Assembly (NCBI RefSeq): GCF_036588685.1
Contig: NC_086383.1
Span: 54,987,448 to 55,051,447 of the forward strand
Length of the DNA: 64,000 bases
DNA from: Mytilus trossulus
Lineage: Eukaryota > Mollusca > Bivalvia > Mytilida > Mytilidae
Direction of reading: 5' to 3'
The translations under genes and the position numbers were made by a program. Below the pieces are notes generated by a model, which saw only the letters and a program-made list of their open reading frames with translations, had not been told where the DNA came from and did no database searches. Position 1 is the stretch's first letter; each line of letters starts with the position of its first letter. This document shows positions 13,001 to 23,801 of this stretch, piece after piece.

Positions 13001-16000
13001 AAGTTGATTCGGATCGTTTTTAATGACTAAATTAGTTAAAATCTTTCACATAAACTACTTGATTCAAATGAAATAGACACTTTTAAAGTGTTTAAAAAGT
13101 GGTCAAAATCTTTCGTCGGATGAACCTGAAATTTGAGGCCAAAATCGGTCCTTACCGGACCTACTCCTTTTTAAATATATTGTTTTATGGGTGGGTCTCT
13201 AGTGACAATTCTGCTGTACCATATTTTACAGACTTTTATTTGTACTAGTTTAGATATGGTCCATGTTGCTTATTGTTTATCTAGTATTTTATGGATTGTT
13301 ATCATTTTTTTTGTCATATCGAATGCCGTCGACTTTTTAATTAAAATACCTCTCTGACGCCCCTCTTTTAAAAGTAAAATGAAGTGCTAAAATAATTCAT
13401 AGCTGCTGTAGTTATTCGTTTATGTACCTGCTATCTAATAAAATGGAAAGAATTCAAACTGAAAACAAAAATTAGAAATCCAATCTAATTAAAACCGATC
13501 TCTCATCGCTCCCTCTTTCTGATATGTCGCGTGGGTCAAAAACAAGAGCGATGAAAAATCGGATTTTAATTAGATTGTTAGAAAACAAAACAGTTTTACT
13601 GGCCATGATATAAAACTGCTATATTTCCGTTGTCTATGATGTTGTCTCAATGCTGTTGTTTTATTTACAGACGGGATATTCCAGACAACAACACACATTC
13701 TGAATACAGATGTTCTAAAAACACGAATTGTGACGCCTCCGGTGATATTTTAACATTCTTCCAATCTCCTTGGAGTAAGATAAGAACCATTACATGTTTT
13801 ATAATATAGAAATACAGGAGATATATATTGGCCACATGCTGACAAATCTACTCATAACTAAAGAATATGTTACATTTGGATAACATTTTGTAATGATTAA
13901 TTTATTTTTTCATTTTTGTTCGTGAATTTGACTTTTAGTAGGAGGAAAATATAAAGTTGAAGTATTTTCTCCGAAAAACTTTAATGAAGAAAAAACTGTT
14001 TCACAAGTTACAGCTTAAAACAGCTTAAACGCATACGCCTAACGGGCAAGATTAACATCATGTAATGTAATCGAATTATCTATCAACAGTTCCGTAAAAC
14101 ATGGACGCAAACCACGTGACGCAAACGTCTGCGTTGAATACCTATTGATGGCATTGGGTGCTGTCTTTTACTTTGACACACTATACGTTTCCTTTTTCTA
14201 TGCTTTACTGAATGAATATTACAAAATATTTTTAATCCAATTGCAGAAGTGTTTCTAAACAACCCTCATTTCTGTGACGTCTGCAATGGTGTTGATTTGT
14301 CGTCCAGGCTTGTCATGTTAGGTAAATATTCTTTAAAGTTGTAACAAGAAACTTTCTTTTTCAAACAGAACTATGTAAACAAATCATTAGACATTATATT
14401 ACATACATATGCATAATCACTTTTCAATGCCGCTCTTTTTCTAATTTTAGAACATGGGAGACACAAGAGCAAAGAAATTTCAAATTAGGGATCAAATTGA
14501 AAGGTTGTATACCTACGAATTCAAATTCGGACGAATTACAAATTATTGTCTTGCAAGATTTGGTTTCCAGTTTTTCTGTATTTTTATTTTTTAATGGTCC
14601 ATTTAACTATATTAATTCGGATAAACCCCATAGACACACTCCTACATAAAACAAAATGCGATAACAAGTCTAGCCGATAGTATTAAATATGAAGCTTCAT
14701 GTAAATGAAGTGTCTTGCATTCTGTGCATAAAAGAACATTTTCAAAAAGTAGTTGAGTATCTGAGCATGACCTGTTGCAAGGGCGAATATATTCCCTACC
14801 TTATTTTAAAATAACCTCCTTTTCCAGTCAATCGGTAATTCTCTGTTGAATCTGCTACTCTCCTTCTTAGGGTACGGAATCGGCCGAGTTGTGACGAATG
14901 CTTTTCCAATATCAAGTGGTAATCCTCGGGTGAATCCGCTACTCTCCTTCTTAGGGTACGGAAACGGCCGAGTTGATACGAATGCTTTTCCAATATCAAG
15001 TGGTAATCCTCGGGTGAATCCGCTACTCTCCTTCTTAGGGTACGGAAACGGCCGAGTTGATACGAATGCTTTTCCAATATCAAGTGGTAATCCTCGGGTG
15101 AATCCGCTACTCTCCTTCTTAGGGTACGGAAACGGCCGAGTTGATACGAATGCTTTTCCAATATCAAGTGGTAATCCTCGGGTGAATCCGCTACTCTCCT
15201 TCTTAGGGTACGGAAACGGCCGAGTTGATACGAATGCTTTTCCAATATCAAGTGGTAATCCTCGGGTGAATCCGCTACTCTCCTTCTTAGGGTACGGAAA
15301 CGGCCGAGTTGATACGAATGCTTTTCCAATATCAAGTGGTAATCCTCGGGTGAATCCGCTACTCTCCTTCTTAGGGTACGGAAACGGCCGAGTTGATACG
15401 AATGCTTTTCCAATATCAAGTGGTAATCCTCGGGTGAATCCGCTACTCTCCTTCTTAGGGTACGGAAACGGCCGAGTTGATACGAATGCTTTTCCAATAT
15501 CAAGTGGTAATCCTCGGGTGAATCCGCTACTCTCCTTCTTAGGGTACGGAAACGGCCGAGTTGATACGAATGCTTTTCCAATATCAAGTGGTAATCCTCG
15601 GGTGAATCCGCTACTCTCCTTCTTAGGGTACGGAAACGGCCGAGTTGATACGAATGCTTTTCCAATATCAAGTGGTAATCCTCGGGTGAATCCGCTACTC
15701 TTCTTCTTATGGTATGGAATCGGCCGAATTGATACGAATGCTATTCTAGTCAATCCGCAATCCTCGAGTGAACCTGCTTCTCTTCTTCGATCTAAATTTA
15801 ACTGGTCAATCTACTTTGCTGAAACTTTCTTTAATATTTTCTAATTTCTTCTAGTTTTAAATATACATGAAATCCGTCCCACTGAACGTTTTTGTTTTTT
15901 TATACATGCCATTATGTTATTTGATTTGTTTTTTTGTATTTCATTTTTTAGATGTGAAAGTCCGTGAGTATTTTATTCTTCTTACATTTTGTCAGATTGT

Positions 16001-19000
16001 AATGTTTTACTTCAGAGGCTATTATAATGAACGTAATAACATATAAGCGAAACTAGATTACAGATTTGTGGGAAAATCAACGATCGATAAGAATATTATA
16101 TTTAAATAGCATTATTCAGAGGAATCAGAAAAGGGGGAAAGGGGAAGGCAATAAGAAAGAAAAAAGAGGTACTTAAATATATAAATATTTTCACGATTTG
16201 TTCAGTTCATTGCCGTTTAACTCAAGATTTTTAGTTAATTGGTAATTTTTTGTTTCTGCGTAAGGTATACAATTGATGATATGATAGGAATTATTAAGAA
16301 TCTTTATTAGTATAAATTAACATACAATGACATCATCAACGACATTGATACTACATAATATCGAACGCAGAAAAAAAACAGTAAAGTAAACTTCTGAACT
16401 ATATAAGGTACGGGAAAACAGTTATCGTCCCTTTCCGAATTAATTTCTTCATGTTTTTACATTATAGATCTACCATCTTGACTATTTTCTCTCGGAATAT
16501 GTTTTTTTTTATCTATATAAAGTAGTCAACAAAAGAAACGATACACGACTTTGAAATAAAATTTATCAAAAAGTATTAAATATAAAACAAAATGAGATAC
16601 ACTATTTTAAAAAGCTTTCATTTGCAATTTGTTTGCACATGTGATAATAAAAATCAAAACTTGTTGGAAAGTATCTAAATTCCGTGTAAACGATCATAGT
16701 GTGCAAATTAGTTTTGCGGAAAGTTGAATGAAAAATCGACACATAATTTTCTAAGTATTGAAAAAAAATCAAATTTGTTAAAAAATCTTCAATTTGCTAA
16801 TCAAGTTATGTTCATGTTGTAACTAATGGCTTGAATGATGGTTTTTCAATTTTTTGGGAAAAAAGTGTTTTTTGAAATCTTTTATTTTTTTTTATTTTTG
16901 TCTCAAATCAATGCTTTAGATATGAAACAACACACAGTAAATTTGGAACCTTTCGGATTAGTTTTAAGATTGTTGCCGCTTTTTGAATATCACTTTACAC
17001 ATACTGTCTATGGTAAATCAGTTGATAAATGTATACATTTCAACGATTTCTCGTGGGGCCGAACTTTGCCTTTAAAATAAACGAAGAAACTGTATGATTT
17101 TTAAAAACAATTTGATGGCAAACACTGTCTTTACCTTCAAATGAGAGGTTGGCATCCTTAGTTAGAACTTCTGTTTTTAAAATTGTCGTTTTATGTTAAT
17201 TTTGTAAAAAAAAACAAATCGCGAAAAACGTCACGAAAGCAAAACATTTTTTTTTTTTTAAACGGATTTATGATTCCATAATGATTAAGTATTAATACCT
17301 TCAATATTGGTCCAATGAACGGAAAACTTTATCTTTTATTTGAAAAAAAATCTTGTATCGTTTCTTTTGTCGACTAGTATATATATATACATAATTATAA
17401 TAGTTTTACGTGTATATATTATTATATATTGTTTTTCAGATTGTGAAATACGTAAGTATAATGAATATTATTGTATAGCAATATAATATTTCCCACAGAA
17501 AGTAATCAAAATTTAGCGTGCAATAAGTATAGATTATCATATACTTGAATGAAATATGACTAAAATTTTACAGTTCAATAACTATGCTATGACAGGATTA
17601 CTAGGTATATCCATCAGATTCCTACGAATTTCCTCAGTGGGCTGATAAAGGAACCTTTATTGACTGCTTGCAAGAATATTGGGAAATATTGTCCCTCGTA
17701 GCTCGTGCAATATAAAATTCTACTCGGGATAATATTCCCCAATATTTCATCAATAACCTATATAATAGGAAATCTATATTTCTATTTTTATTTCTTTTTC
17801 TTGATCATATGTTGTATGCGATTGATACATTATATCTACATGTAGCTGCAATCGCTCTTTTTGTCTTTACCTTTCAAAATTCGACACACAAAAAAAATAT
17901 AAGTATAAATAAAAAACAACCCACAAAAAAATTATAAGTATAAATAAAAAACAAAACAACAACGTTTAATTATCAAGAGGGGGCGAAAGATACCAGAGAA
18001 AACAGTCAACATTATAAATCCAATTATGATATGAATAGAACATAAGTAGCTTGTTGTTCGGTGTGAGCCAAGGCTCCGTGTTGACGGCCGTACATTGCCC
18101 TATAATGGTTTACTTTTATAAATTGTTATTTGGATGGAGAGTTGTCTCATTGGCACTCATACCACATATTCCTACATCTATTAAAAGCTGCATGAAATAT
18201 TGTTTTAGGGAGCTACCATTTATATTTTTACAAGGATAAAATTTTAAAAAGAAGCAGGACAGGAGTTTTGAGTAAAATCAAATGGTAGCTCCCTTAGTAC
18301 TATCGGGTAGGTCAAGTGTGTCAGCTGATTAGAGTAAACTTGAGAGTTTAGAATAAGAAACTTAGAAAATCTGCATTAATAAAACGATAGCAATTATCTG
18401 CCAATTGTCGGTATGATTTTTTTCCTGTTTAATTGTACTTGTTCATTTTCTTTTGCAAGATATTGATGAAAATCGTCGACCAACGAAAATCTGTGGCAGA
18501 ACTGTACCTAAAGGTAAGAAAATAACTTAAGGATGTACTGAGAAGAAGTTAAGGATTTTTTTTTCGAATCTTCGGACTCATTGGATTTTCCCTTCGATAC
18601 AGGATAAAATATTTTGCTCTATACCAACTATTTTTCTTTTCATATAAGACTTCAATTATAGCTCATGAAAGATGATTAACCAAAATTTAAGCAGGTTGTT
18701 GATTTATTTTCTTTCGATTTGAAACCCAATACCAATGCAAATGTAAGGTAAAAGTCCGGGTCACCCTTTCCCTTCACTTTTAGAAACTTAAAAATATCGA
18801 AAAGAAGATTGAAAACCTATCAATATTTGTAGCTTACTTTTTTCTTATCTAATGCTCTTCTGACTTATAGTGTTAATTTTAAAGTATTTTTTAGAATCAC
18901 CTTAGTACATCCTTAAGATTACAAACACATCCAAAAAGTCTGTATGATTGAGTTTATATCTTTTTTATATATACACATAAAATTCTATGTTTACGCTACC

Positions 19001-20679
19001 ATGTCATGCGCTCTTTTTCATAACAGTCGTGTAGGGTGTTTTCTACTTCATTTCAATTTATTAACATGCGTGTAAATATGGTCATCTTCACAAATGTTTA
19101 AAAGTTGTTTTACAATATAAAGCGTTGTAAATTCACTCTTTGATATGTTTGTAAAAATGTATTTTTTTCTCCAGAAACAAGGTTAGTCATCTCTATTCAT
19201 ACACCGTATATTTTGCAATCGATACATTGTAACTTGGCATATATTTTAATCCTGAAAAATTAAACTTTGTTCGAGAAATTCAAATCTTGTTAAATTACAG
19301 ATTTTCTGCCCACGCTTTTATTACAATGATTAAACAACACTCCGTTCTACCTTCTGTCCATGTAAATATATACATCAGCCAATGAAATTACAGCTTGCAA
19401 ATTTTTAAAAGGGTGAATTATTTATTTACAACAAAACTAGAGAATCCCGAAGGGTCTAAGCGAAAAAGAAAGAACGGACCGTTGTCTGAGCGCCGACAGA
19501 GCCGTGAAAGTGATAGTTGGTCGAAGGATGTATGTTAAAATCAGATATCTGAAATTAATAGTTGTTTTATTTCTAGACGTTGGGTGTAACTTACCTTTGG
19601 TGTGCCCTGTGACAATGGCGGGACAAAAACATTGTGGATGCCACGAATTGAGTATTTATGACGACGGGTTTTGCTGTCCTAAGAGGAATGAATCTGTACA
19701 TCACTATTACAAGGACAATACGTACACTAAGCCGAACGTTTACATAAAACAACCGACATCAACATACACTAAGCCGAAAGTTTACATAAAACAACCGACT
19801 TCAGTATACACTAAGCCGAAAGTTTACATAAAACAACCGACCGCAACATACTTTAAGCCGAAAGTTTACATAAAACAACCGACATCAACATACACTAAAC
19901 CGAAAGTTTACATAAAACAACCGACCTCAACATACACTAAGCCGAAAGTTTACATAAAACAACCGACCGCAACATACTTTAAACCGAAAGTTTACATAAA
20001 ACAACCGACCTCAACATACTTTAAGCCGAAAGTTTACATAAAACAACCGACATCAACATACACTAAACCGAAAGTTTACATAAAACAACCGACATCAACA
20101 TACACTAAACCGGAAGTTTACATAAAACAACCGACCTCAACATACACAAAGCCGAAATATTACAGAAACCAACAGTCTAGAACATACTATAAGCCGAAAT
20201 CTTACAGAAACCAACAGTCCAGAACATACTATAAGCCGAAATCTTACAGAAACCATCAGTCCAGAACATACTATAAGCCTACTTCTTACATTAAACAACA
20301 ACCCAAAACATACTATAAACCGAAATCTTACAGAAACCAACAGTCCAGAACATACTATAAGCCGAAATCTTATAGAAACCATCAGTCCAGAACATACTTT
20401 AAGCCTAAATCTTACATTAAACAACAACCCAAAAAATACTATAAACCGAAATCTTACAGAAACATACAGTCCAGAACATACTATAAGCCGAAATCTTACA
20501 GAAACCAACAGTCGAGAACATACTATAAGCCGAAATCTTACAGAAACCAACAGTCCAGAACATACTATAAGCCGAAATCTTACAGAAACCAACAGTCCAG
20601 AACATACTATAAGCCAAACTTTAGAAGAAGCAACAACTGGAACTTCCAAAGAAGAAGAAGGTATAGAAGAAGAGGCTGA
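10074..20679 (+). CDS. Secreted Cys-rich / Tyr-Lys-Pro repeat protein, byssal (foot) protein-like; 5' end not found
   Basis: Exons with matching phases: 10074-10284, 13671-13774, 14247-14321, 15952-15963, 17440-17451, 18460-18513, 19577-20679 (stop). The first intron uses a GC donor (AG|GCAAGT); the others are GT-AG, all phase 1 after exon 2. Two exons are only 12 nt. The N-terminal part is Cys-bearing (NCKGFCAFEC, RCSKNTNC, FCDVCNG, NLPLVCPV, KHCGCHEL, FCCPKR). The last exon then encodes 21 consecutive 14-residue repeats: first ten of type TYTKPKVYIKQPTS, then eleven of type TYYKPKSYRNQQSR, ending in an Arg-rich tail (RRRRYRRRG). Tyr-Lys-Pro tandem repeats resemble mussel adhesive fp-1-like proteins, whose Tyr are modified to DOPA; that role is inferred. 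The signal-peptide exon lies upstream and is unidentified. An open GTG-initiated frame continues back to 19504, but an AG acceptor at 19575-19576 in phase makes that extension intronic. The exon list may miss further microexons or an 84-bp-array exon. Confidence 0.72.
10314..10575 (+). repeat. Dispersed repeat ('gaagatgtggtatgagtgcc' family)
   Basis: Starts with atataggaagatgtggtatg, then gccaatgagacaactctcc, aaaccattataggtcaaggt, acggccttcaacatggggcc and ggctcacaccgaacagcaag. Copies are at 31332-31530 (+), 18050-18185 (-) and 63555-63665 (-), with partial ones at 29395-29480 and 48885-49050. The family is ORF-less and high-copy, and this copy is intronic. The 69-aa minus frame here is a repeat artefact. 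Confidence 0.75.
10640..10960. repeat. Low-complexity stretch of degenerate 'ctacgaccat' motifs
   Basis: Short motifs of the type ctacgaccatcacg / actacgacc recur irregularly between about 10750 and 10945 inside intron 1. No gene or clear unit length is visible. Confidence 0.4.
10997..12018. mobile_element. Candidate ORF-less element containing a 350-bp direct duplication
   Basis: The ends gttaaggatgtctgct and its near complement agcaaacatccttaac form short inverted repeats. Inside, a segment beginning cagcccagtagccagtactt is present twice, at about 11322 and 11672 (offset 350 bp), each copy containing tgtcgaaatgcgcatctggt. Both copies generate similar small frames (61-67 aa) that are not genes. 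It lies in intron 1. Confidence 0.55.
12573..13174. mobile_element. Candidate 600-bp element with imperfect inverted ends
   Basis: The left end aaaaggagaaggaaggtcc, followed by agtaagacc and tttttggcccc, is mirrored on the right by gaggccaaaatcggtcctta followed by ccggacctactcctttt. The interior is ORF-less. Located in intron 1 of the repeat-protein gene. Confidence 0.5.
13478..13590. mobile_element. Small hairpin MITE
   Basis: The arm caatctaattaaaaccgat near 13480 pairs with atcggattttaattagattg near 13560-13580; the loop carries a 'ctgatatgtcgcg' and a 'gagcgatga' block. A related hairpin is at 59417-59516. It sits just upstream of the exon at 13671. Confidence 0.6.
14831..15760 (+). repeat. 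84-bp tandem array, 11 units, internal units identical
   Basis: Units begin (at the ggtacgg block) at 14871, 14955, 15039, 15123, 15207, 15291, 15375, 15459, 15543, 15627 and 15711. Units 2-10 appear identical; the first and last are diverged. Since 84 is a multiple of three and the unit has no stop in three frames, long open frames arise on both strands (291, 315 and 332 codons), which alone is not evidence of coding. Each unit holds a strong acceptor-like ctactctccttcttag and a weak donor-like agtg/gtaatc 48 nt later, both in the phase used by the host gene. The 28-residue plus-strand repeat includes GYGNGRVDTNAFPISS. The last unit has lost the AG (ttcttcttat). The array lies between exons 14247-14321 and 15952-15963. 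Confidence 0.9.
16521..17377. mobile_element. Candidate 0.86-kb DNA element with inverted ends
   Basis: The left end agtagtcaacaaaagaaacg, continuing atac, is matched on the right by the complement of gtatcgtttcttttgtcgac followed by tagt. The interior is AT-rich; the 81-codon frame at 16835-17080 shows no recognisable domain. It lies in the intron between the two 12-nt exons. Confidence 0.6.
17464..17770. mobile_element. Hairpin MITE, same family as 9757-10050
   Basis: Shares attgtatagcaatataatat and the blocks 'tattgtccctcgta', 'gctcgtgcaatataaaattc' and 'tactcggga' with the copy upstream (partly in the opposite orientation). It begins 13 bp after the second 12-nt exon. Confidence 0.55.
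18050..18185 (-). repeat. Dispersed repeat, reverse copy of the 10314 family
   Basis: Reads on the plus strand gcttgttgttcggtgtgagc, then caaggctccgtgttgac, then tataatggtttacttttata, then gagttgtctcattggcac, ending tcataccacatattcctac: the reverse complement of the copy at 10314. The 62-aa frame across it is an artefact. A short inverted pair (agggagctaccattt / aaatggtagctccct) follows at about 18208-18296. Confidence 0.7.
18526..18917. mobile_element. Candidate 392-bp MITE
   Basis: The ends cttaaggatgtactgag and cttagtacatccttaag are inverted repeats. The interior is AT-rich and ORF-less. It starts 13 bp after the exon 18460-18513. Similar 'taaggatgt' ends bound the element at 10997-12018. 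Confidence 0.55.
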
Positions 20680-20708
20680 AATGAAAGAATCAGTCATCAA
20701 TATATACT

Positions 20709-20714
20709 AATAAA
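20709..20714 (+). promoter_or_regulatory. Poly(A) signal AATAAA of the repeat-protein gene
   Basis: AATAAA lies 30 nt after the stop codon at 20677-20679, consistent with a very short 3' UTR. Confidence 0.7.
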
Positions 20715-20829
20715 ATCTTCAATGATAAATTTAATGTGTTAGATATATAATTTCGATAATTTCGATAATTCTGCCTACCAATTTATTATGAAGTTATTCG
20801 TAAAGCCATAGGGGTAAATTATAATAAAA

Positions 20830-21135
20830 TTGAGAATGGAAATGGAAATGTGTCAAAGAGACAAAAACCGGACCAAAGAAAAAACACAACAGCAGAAGGT
20901 CACCAACAGGTCTTCAATGTAGCGAGAAATTCCCGAGCTCGGAGGCGTCCTTCAGCTGGCCCCTAAACAAATATATACTAGTTCAGTGATAATGAACGCC
21001 TTACTAATTTCCAAATTGTACACAAGAAACCAAAATTAAAATAACACAAGACTAACAAAGGCCAAAGGCTCCTGACTTGGGACAGGCGCAAAAATTCGGC
21101 GGGGTTAAACATGTTTGTGAGATCTCAACCCTCCC
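20830..21135 (+). repeat. Dispersed repeat ('gagaatggaaatg...tcttcaatgcagcgag' family)
   Basis: Contains ttgagaatggaaatggaaat, gtgtcaaagagaca, acaacagcagaaggtcacca and ggtcttcaatgtagcgagaa, then 'ctcctgacttgggacagg' and 'ggcggggttaaacatgtt'. Related copies are at 59223-59335 (+), 60575-60650 (+), 60725-60862 (-) and 47455-47590 (-). No coding content. Confidence 0.7.
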
Positions 21136-21778
21136 CCTATACATGTACCTCTAGCCAATGTAGAAAAGTAAACGCATAACAATACGCACATTAAAATTCA
21201 GTTCAAGAGAAGTCTGAGTCTGATGTCAGAAGTTAGCATTCTGCAACTGATAAAGGCTTATACACTCACCAAAGATACCAGCTTTAAACGTGTGTTCGTC
21301 TAGAAAAGAACCATCAAAGACGCTCGAATGAAAAAAAGTAAAAAGAGGCCAAATAAGGTATAAAATTGGACAGCATCGAGGACCCAAAATTTCAGAATGT
21401 GTTTATCAAATATAGCTTACGTTATCTACTTCCTGGAATATAAAATCCTTAAGAATTTCGGTAAAATTAAATGTTCTGTGAGCATATAATTTATAATAAT
21501 GACCATATGATCAATGGTCATGATATGGTCATTCAAGTCATTAGAGAAGCGCTGACCACTGGTCTTGTGATACACTAGGGGAGGGGTCCTCAAAAACAGT
21601 CTCATCGACTGTCACTATAAACTCATATTTTGTATACTATACGCTTGTTTCGTCAACAAAAGACTCATCAGTGACGCTCGAATTAAAAAAGTATAAACGG
21701 CCAACTACCGGTATAATAATAGTGATAGTAAACGCAAGTTCTTGAATATTGCATCAACCGAGAAATATACTTAAGAAA
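21136..21778. other. Intergenic, no gene seen
   Basis: AT-rich intergenic DNA with a short palindrome around 21500-21530 (gaccatatgatcaatggtcatgatatggtc). The text cgtctagaaaagaaccatcaaagacgctcgaa (about 21298-21330) is echoed near 21654-21690 (cgtcaacaaaagactcatcagtgacgctcgaa), indicating another dispersed repeat. Confidence 0.4.
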
Positions 21779-21935
21779 TAATTCGTGCATGAATTGCTCT
21801 ATGCTCTTTTTAACATGGGTAGGCATAACATTTGTTAATATCTTAATACCGAGCGTTAGCGAGGTATTAAATGTTTTCAAATATAATGCCTATCCATGTT
21901 AAAATGAGCATAGAGCATGGCATGACAGAATTATT
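21779..21935. mobile_element. Hairpin MITE
   Basis: The arm gctctatgctctttttaaca, continuing tgggtaggcat, pairs with atgcctatccatgttaaaat followed by gagcatagagc. The centre is the palindrome-like ataccgagcgttagcgaggtat. The 65-aa minus frame over it is not a gene. Confidence 0.65.
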
Positions 21936-22250
21936 TCGATTCTAATAGGAATATTTTGAACTTTTGTACTTTAAAGCGGACCTATATTAGACACTCGCAA
22001 TGTCGCCATTTTGATATGATGAACAAAAACGTTATAGAAAAATCTCAACAGTTTATCATTAAAAAAGAACAGAAACATTTAAACTTACTTTTATAATGTT
22101 TTTATTTAATTTCCTAGCGAGCAACACCAATAAAATGTCCATTTTGATCTCGCGTTGTTCAAAACTTACCGGACGTTGCAATTTCAATTGTGACGTCAAT
22201 CACGTGTAGCCATGTTCTATTCGAATTAGAACATGGCTTTGTATCCATGA

Positions 22251-23730
22251 TGATGATATGACGAACTCGTTGGTGAGATGACGAACTCGTTAATGAGATG
22301 ACGTTTTCGTTGGTGAGATGCCGAACTCATTAATGAAATGACGTTTTCGTTGGTGAGATGAAGAACTCGTTAATGAGATGACGTACTAGTTGGTGAGATG
22401 ACGAACTCGTTGGTGAGATGACGAACTCGTTGGTCAGATGACGAACTCGTTAATGAGATGACGAACTCGTTAATGAGATGACGTACTCGTTTGTGAGATG
22501 ACGAACTCGTTGGTGAGATGACGAACTCGTTGGAGAGATGGCGAACTCGTTGGTGAGATGACAAACTAGTTAATGAGATGACAAACTCGATAATGAGATT
22601 ACGAATTAGTTGATGAGATGACGAACTCGTTGATCAGATGACGAATTAGTTGATGAAATGACAAACTCGTTGATGAAATGACGAACTCGTTAATGAGATG
22701 AAAACTCGATAATGAGATTACGAATTAGTTGATGAGATGACGAACTCGTTAATGAGATGCCGAACTCGTTAATGAGATGACGAACTCGTTATTGAGGTGA
22801 CAAACTCGTTAATCAGATGACGAATTAGTTGATGAAATGACAAACTCGTTGATGTGATAACAAACTCGTTGGTGAGATGACGAACTCGTTGATAAGATGA
22901 CGAATGCGTTGATGAAACGAAAAACTCGTTGATGTGATAAAACACTCGTTGATGTGATAAAACACTCGTTGGTGAGTTGACGAACTCGTTAATGAGGTGT
23001 CGAACTCGTTGATAAGATGACGAACTCGTTGAAGATATGACGAACTCGCTTATGAGATGACGAACTTGTTGGTGAGATGACGAACTCGTTTGTGAGATGA
23101 CGAACTCGTTGGAGAGATGACTAACTCGTTGGTGAGATGACAAACTCGTTAATGAGATGAAAAACTCGAAAATGAGATTACGAATTAGTTGATGAGATGA
23201 CGAACTCGTTGATCAGATGACGAAATAGTTGATGAAATGACAAACTCGTTGATGAAATGACGAACTCGTTGATGAAATGACGAACTCGTTAATGAGATGA
23301 AAACTCGTTAATGAGATGAAAACTCGTTAATGAGATGAAAACTCGATAATGAGATTACGAATTAGTTGATGAGAAGACGAACTCGTTAATGAGATGCCGA
23401 ACTCGTTAATGAGATGACGAACTCGTTATTGAGGTGACAAACTCGTTAATCAGATGACGAATTAGTTGAAGAAATGACAAACTCGTTGATGTGATAACAA
23501 ACTCGTTGGTGAGATGACGAACTCGTTGGTAAGATGACGAATGCGTTGATGAAACGAAAAACTCGTTGATGTGATAAAACACTCGTTGATGTGATAAAAC
23601 ACTCGTTGGTGAGTTGACGAACTCGTTGATGAGGTGTCGAACTCGTTGATAAGATGACGAACTCGTTGAAGATATGACGAACTCGCTTATGAGATGACGA
23701 ACTAGTTGATGAGACGACGAACTCGTTGAC
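22251..23730. repeat. 20-bp minisatellite, about 74 units, with higher-order duplication
   Basis: Units of the form gatgacgaactcgttggtga / gatgacgaactcgttaatga run in exact 20-bp register for nearly 1.5 kb, with a few 1-bp slips (for example near 22685 and 23300). A block of about 580 bp is duplicated: the variant series at about 22560-22990 (with acgaattagttgatga, aaaactcgttgatgtgataa and cgaactcgttgaagatatga variants) recurs in the same order at about 23140-23690. The minus frames rich in Ser-His-Arg (for example 22370-22564) are repeat artefacts. The array ends about 70 bp before the 3' end of the VWC-like gene. Confidence 0.92.
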
Positions 23731-23765
23731 TTAAACTAAATAAAGAAGAACTAGCTATGAATATG

Positions 23766-23771
23766 TTTATT
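23766..23771 (-). promoter_or_regulatory. Poly(A) signal (AATAAA, minus strand)
   Basis: TTTATT on the plus strand lies about 31 nt past the stop codon (23802-23804) of the VWC-like gene. Confidence 0.65.
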
Positions 23772-23801
23772 GTATCATAATTGATATTTTTTAACTACGT
23801 T

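Noticed and set aside
14796-15844. Long open frames on both strands (291-332 codons) over the 84-bp array as independent genes
   Set aside because: Three frames are open only because a stop-free 84-bp unit repeats in register; there is no start context and no protein-like features. Only the splice-compatible plus frame is kept as a hypothesis.
19174-19181. Possible 8-nt exon (ctccag/aaacaag/gttagt) between 18513 and 19577
   Set aside because: It would leave phase 2, incompatible with the phase-1 start of the 19577 exon; skipping it keeps frame.
19504-19576. N-terminal extension of the repeat protein starting with GTG at 19504
   Set aside because: GTG is not a eukaryotic start, and a good acceptor (tttatttctag) at 19576 is in phase with the upstream exon at 18460-18513; the upstream part is intron.
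22370-23143. Ser/His/Arg-rich minus-strand frames (64 and 124 codons)
   Set aside because: They lie wholly within the 20-bp minisatellite; the pattern follows the 60-nt common multiple of unit and codon length.
22251-23730. CRISPR-like array
   Set aside because: There are no unique spacers: the whole 20-bp unit repeats with point variants, and the context is a metazoan nuclear genome.
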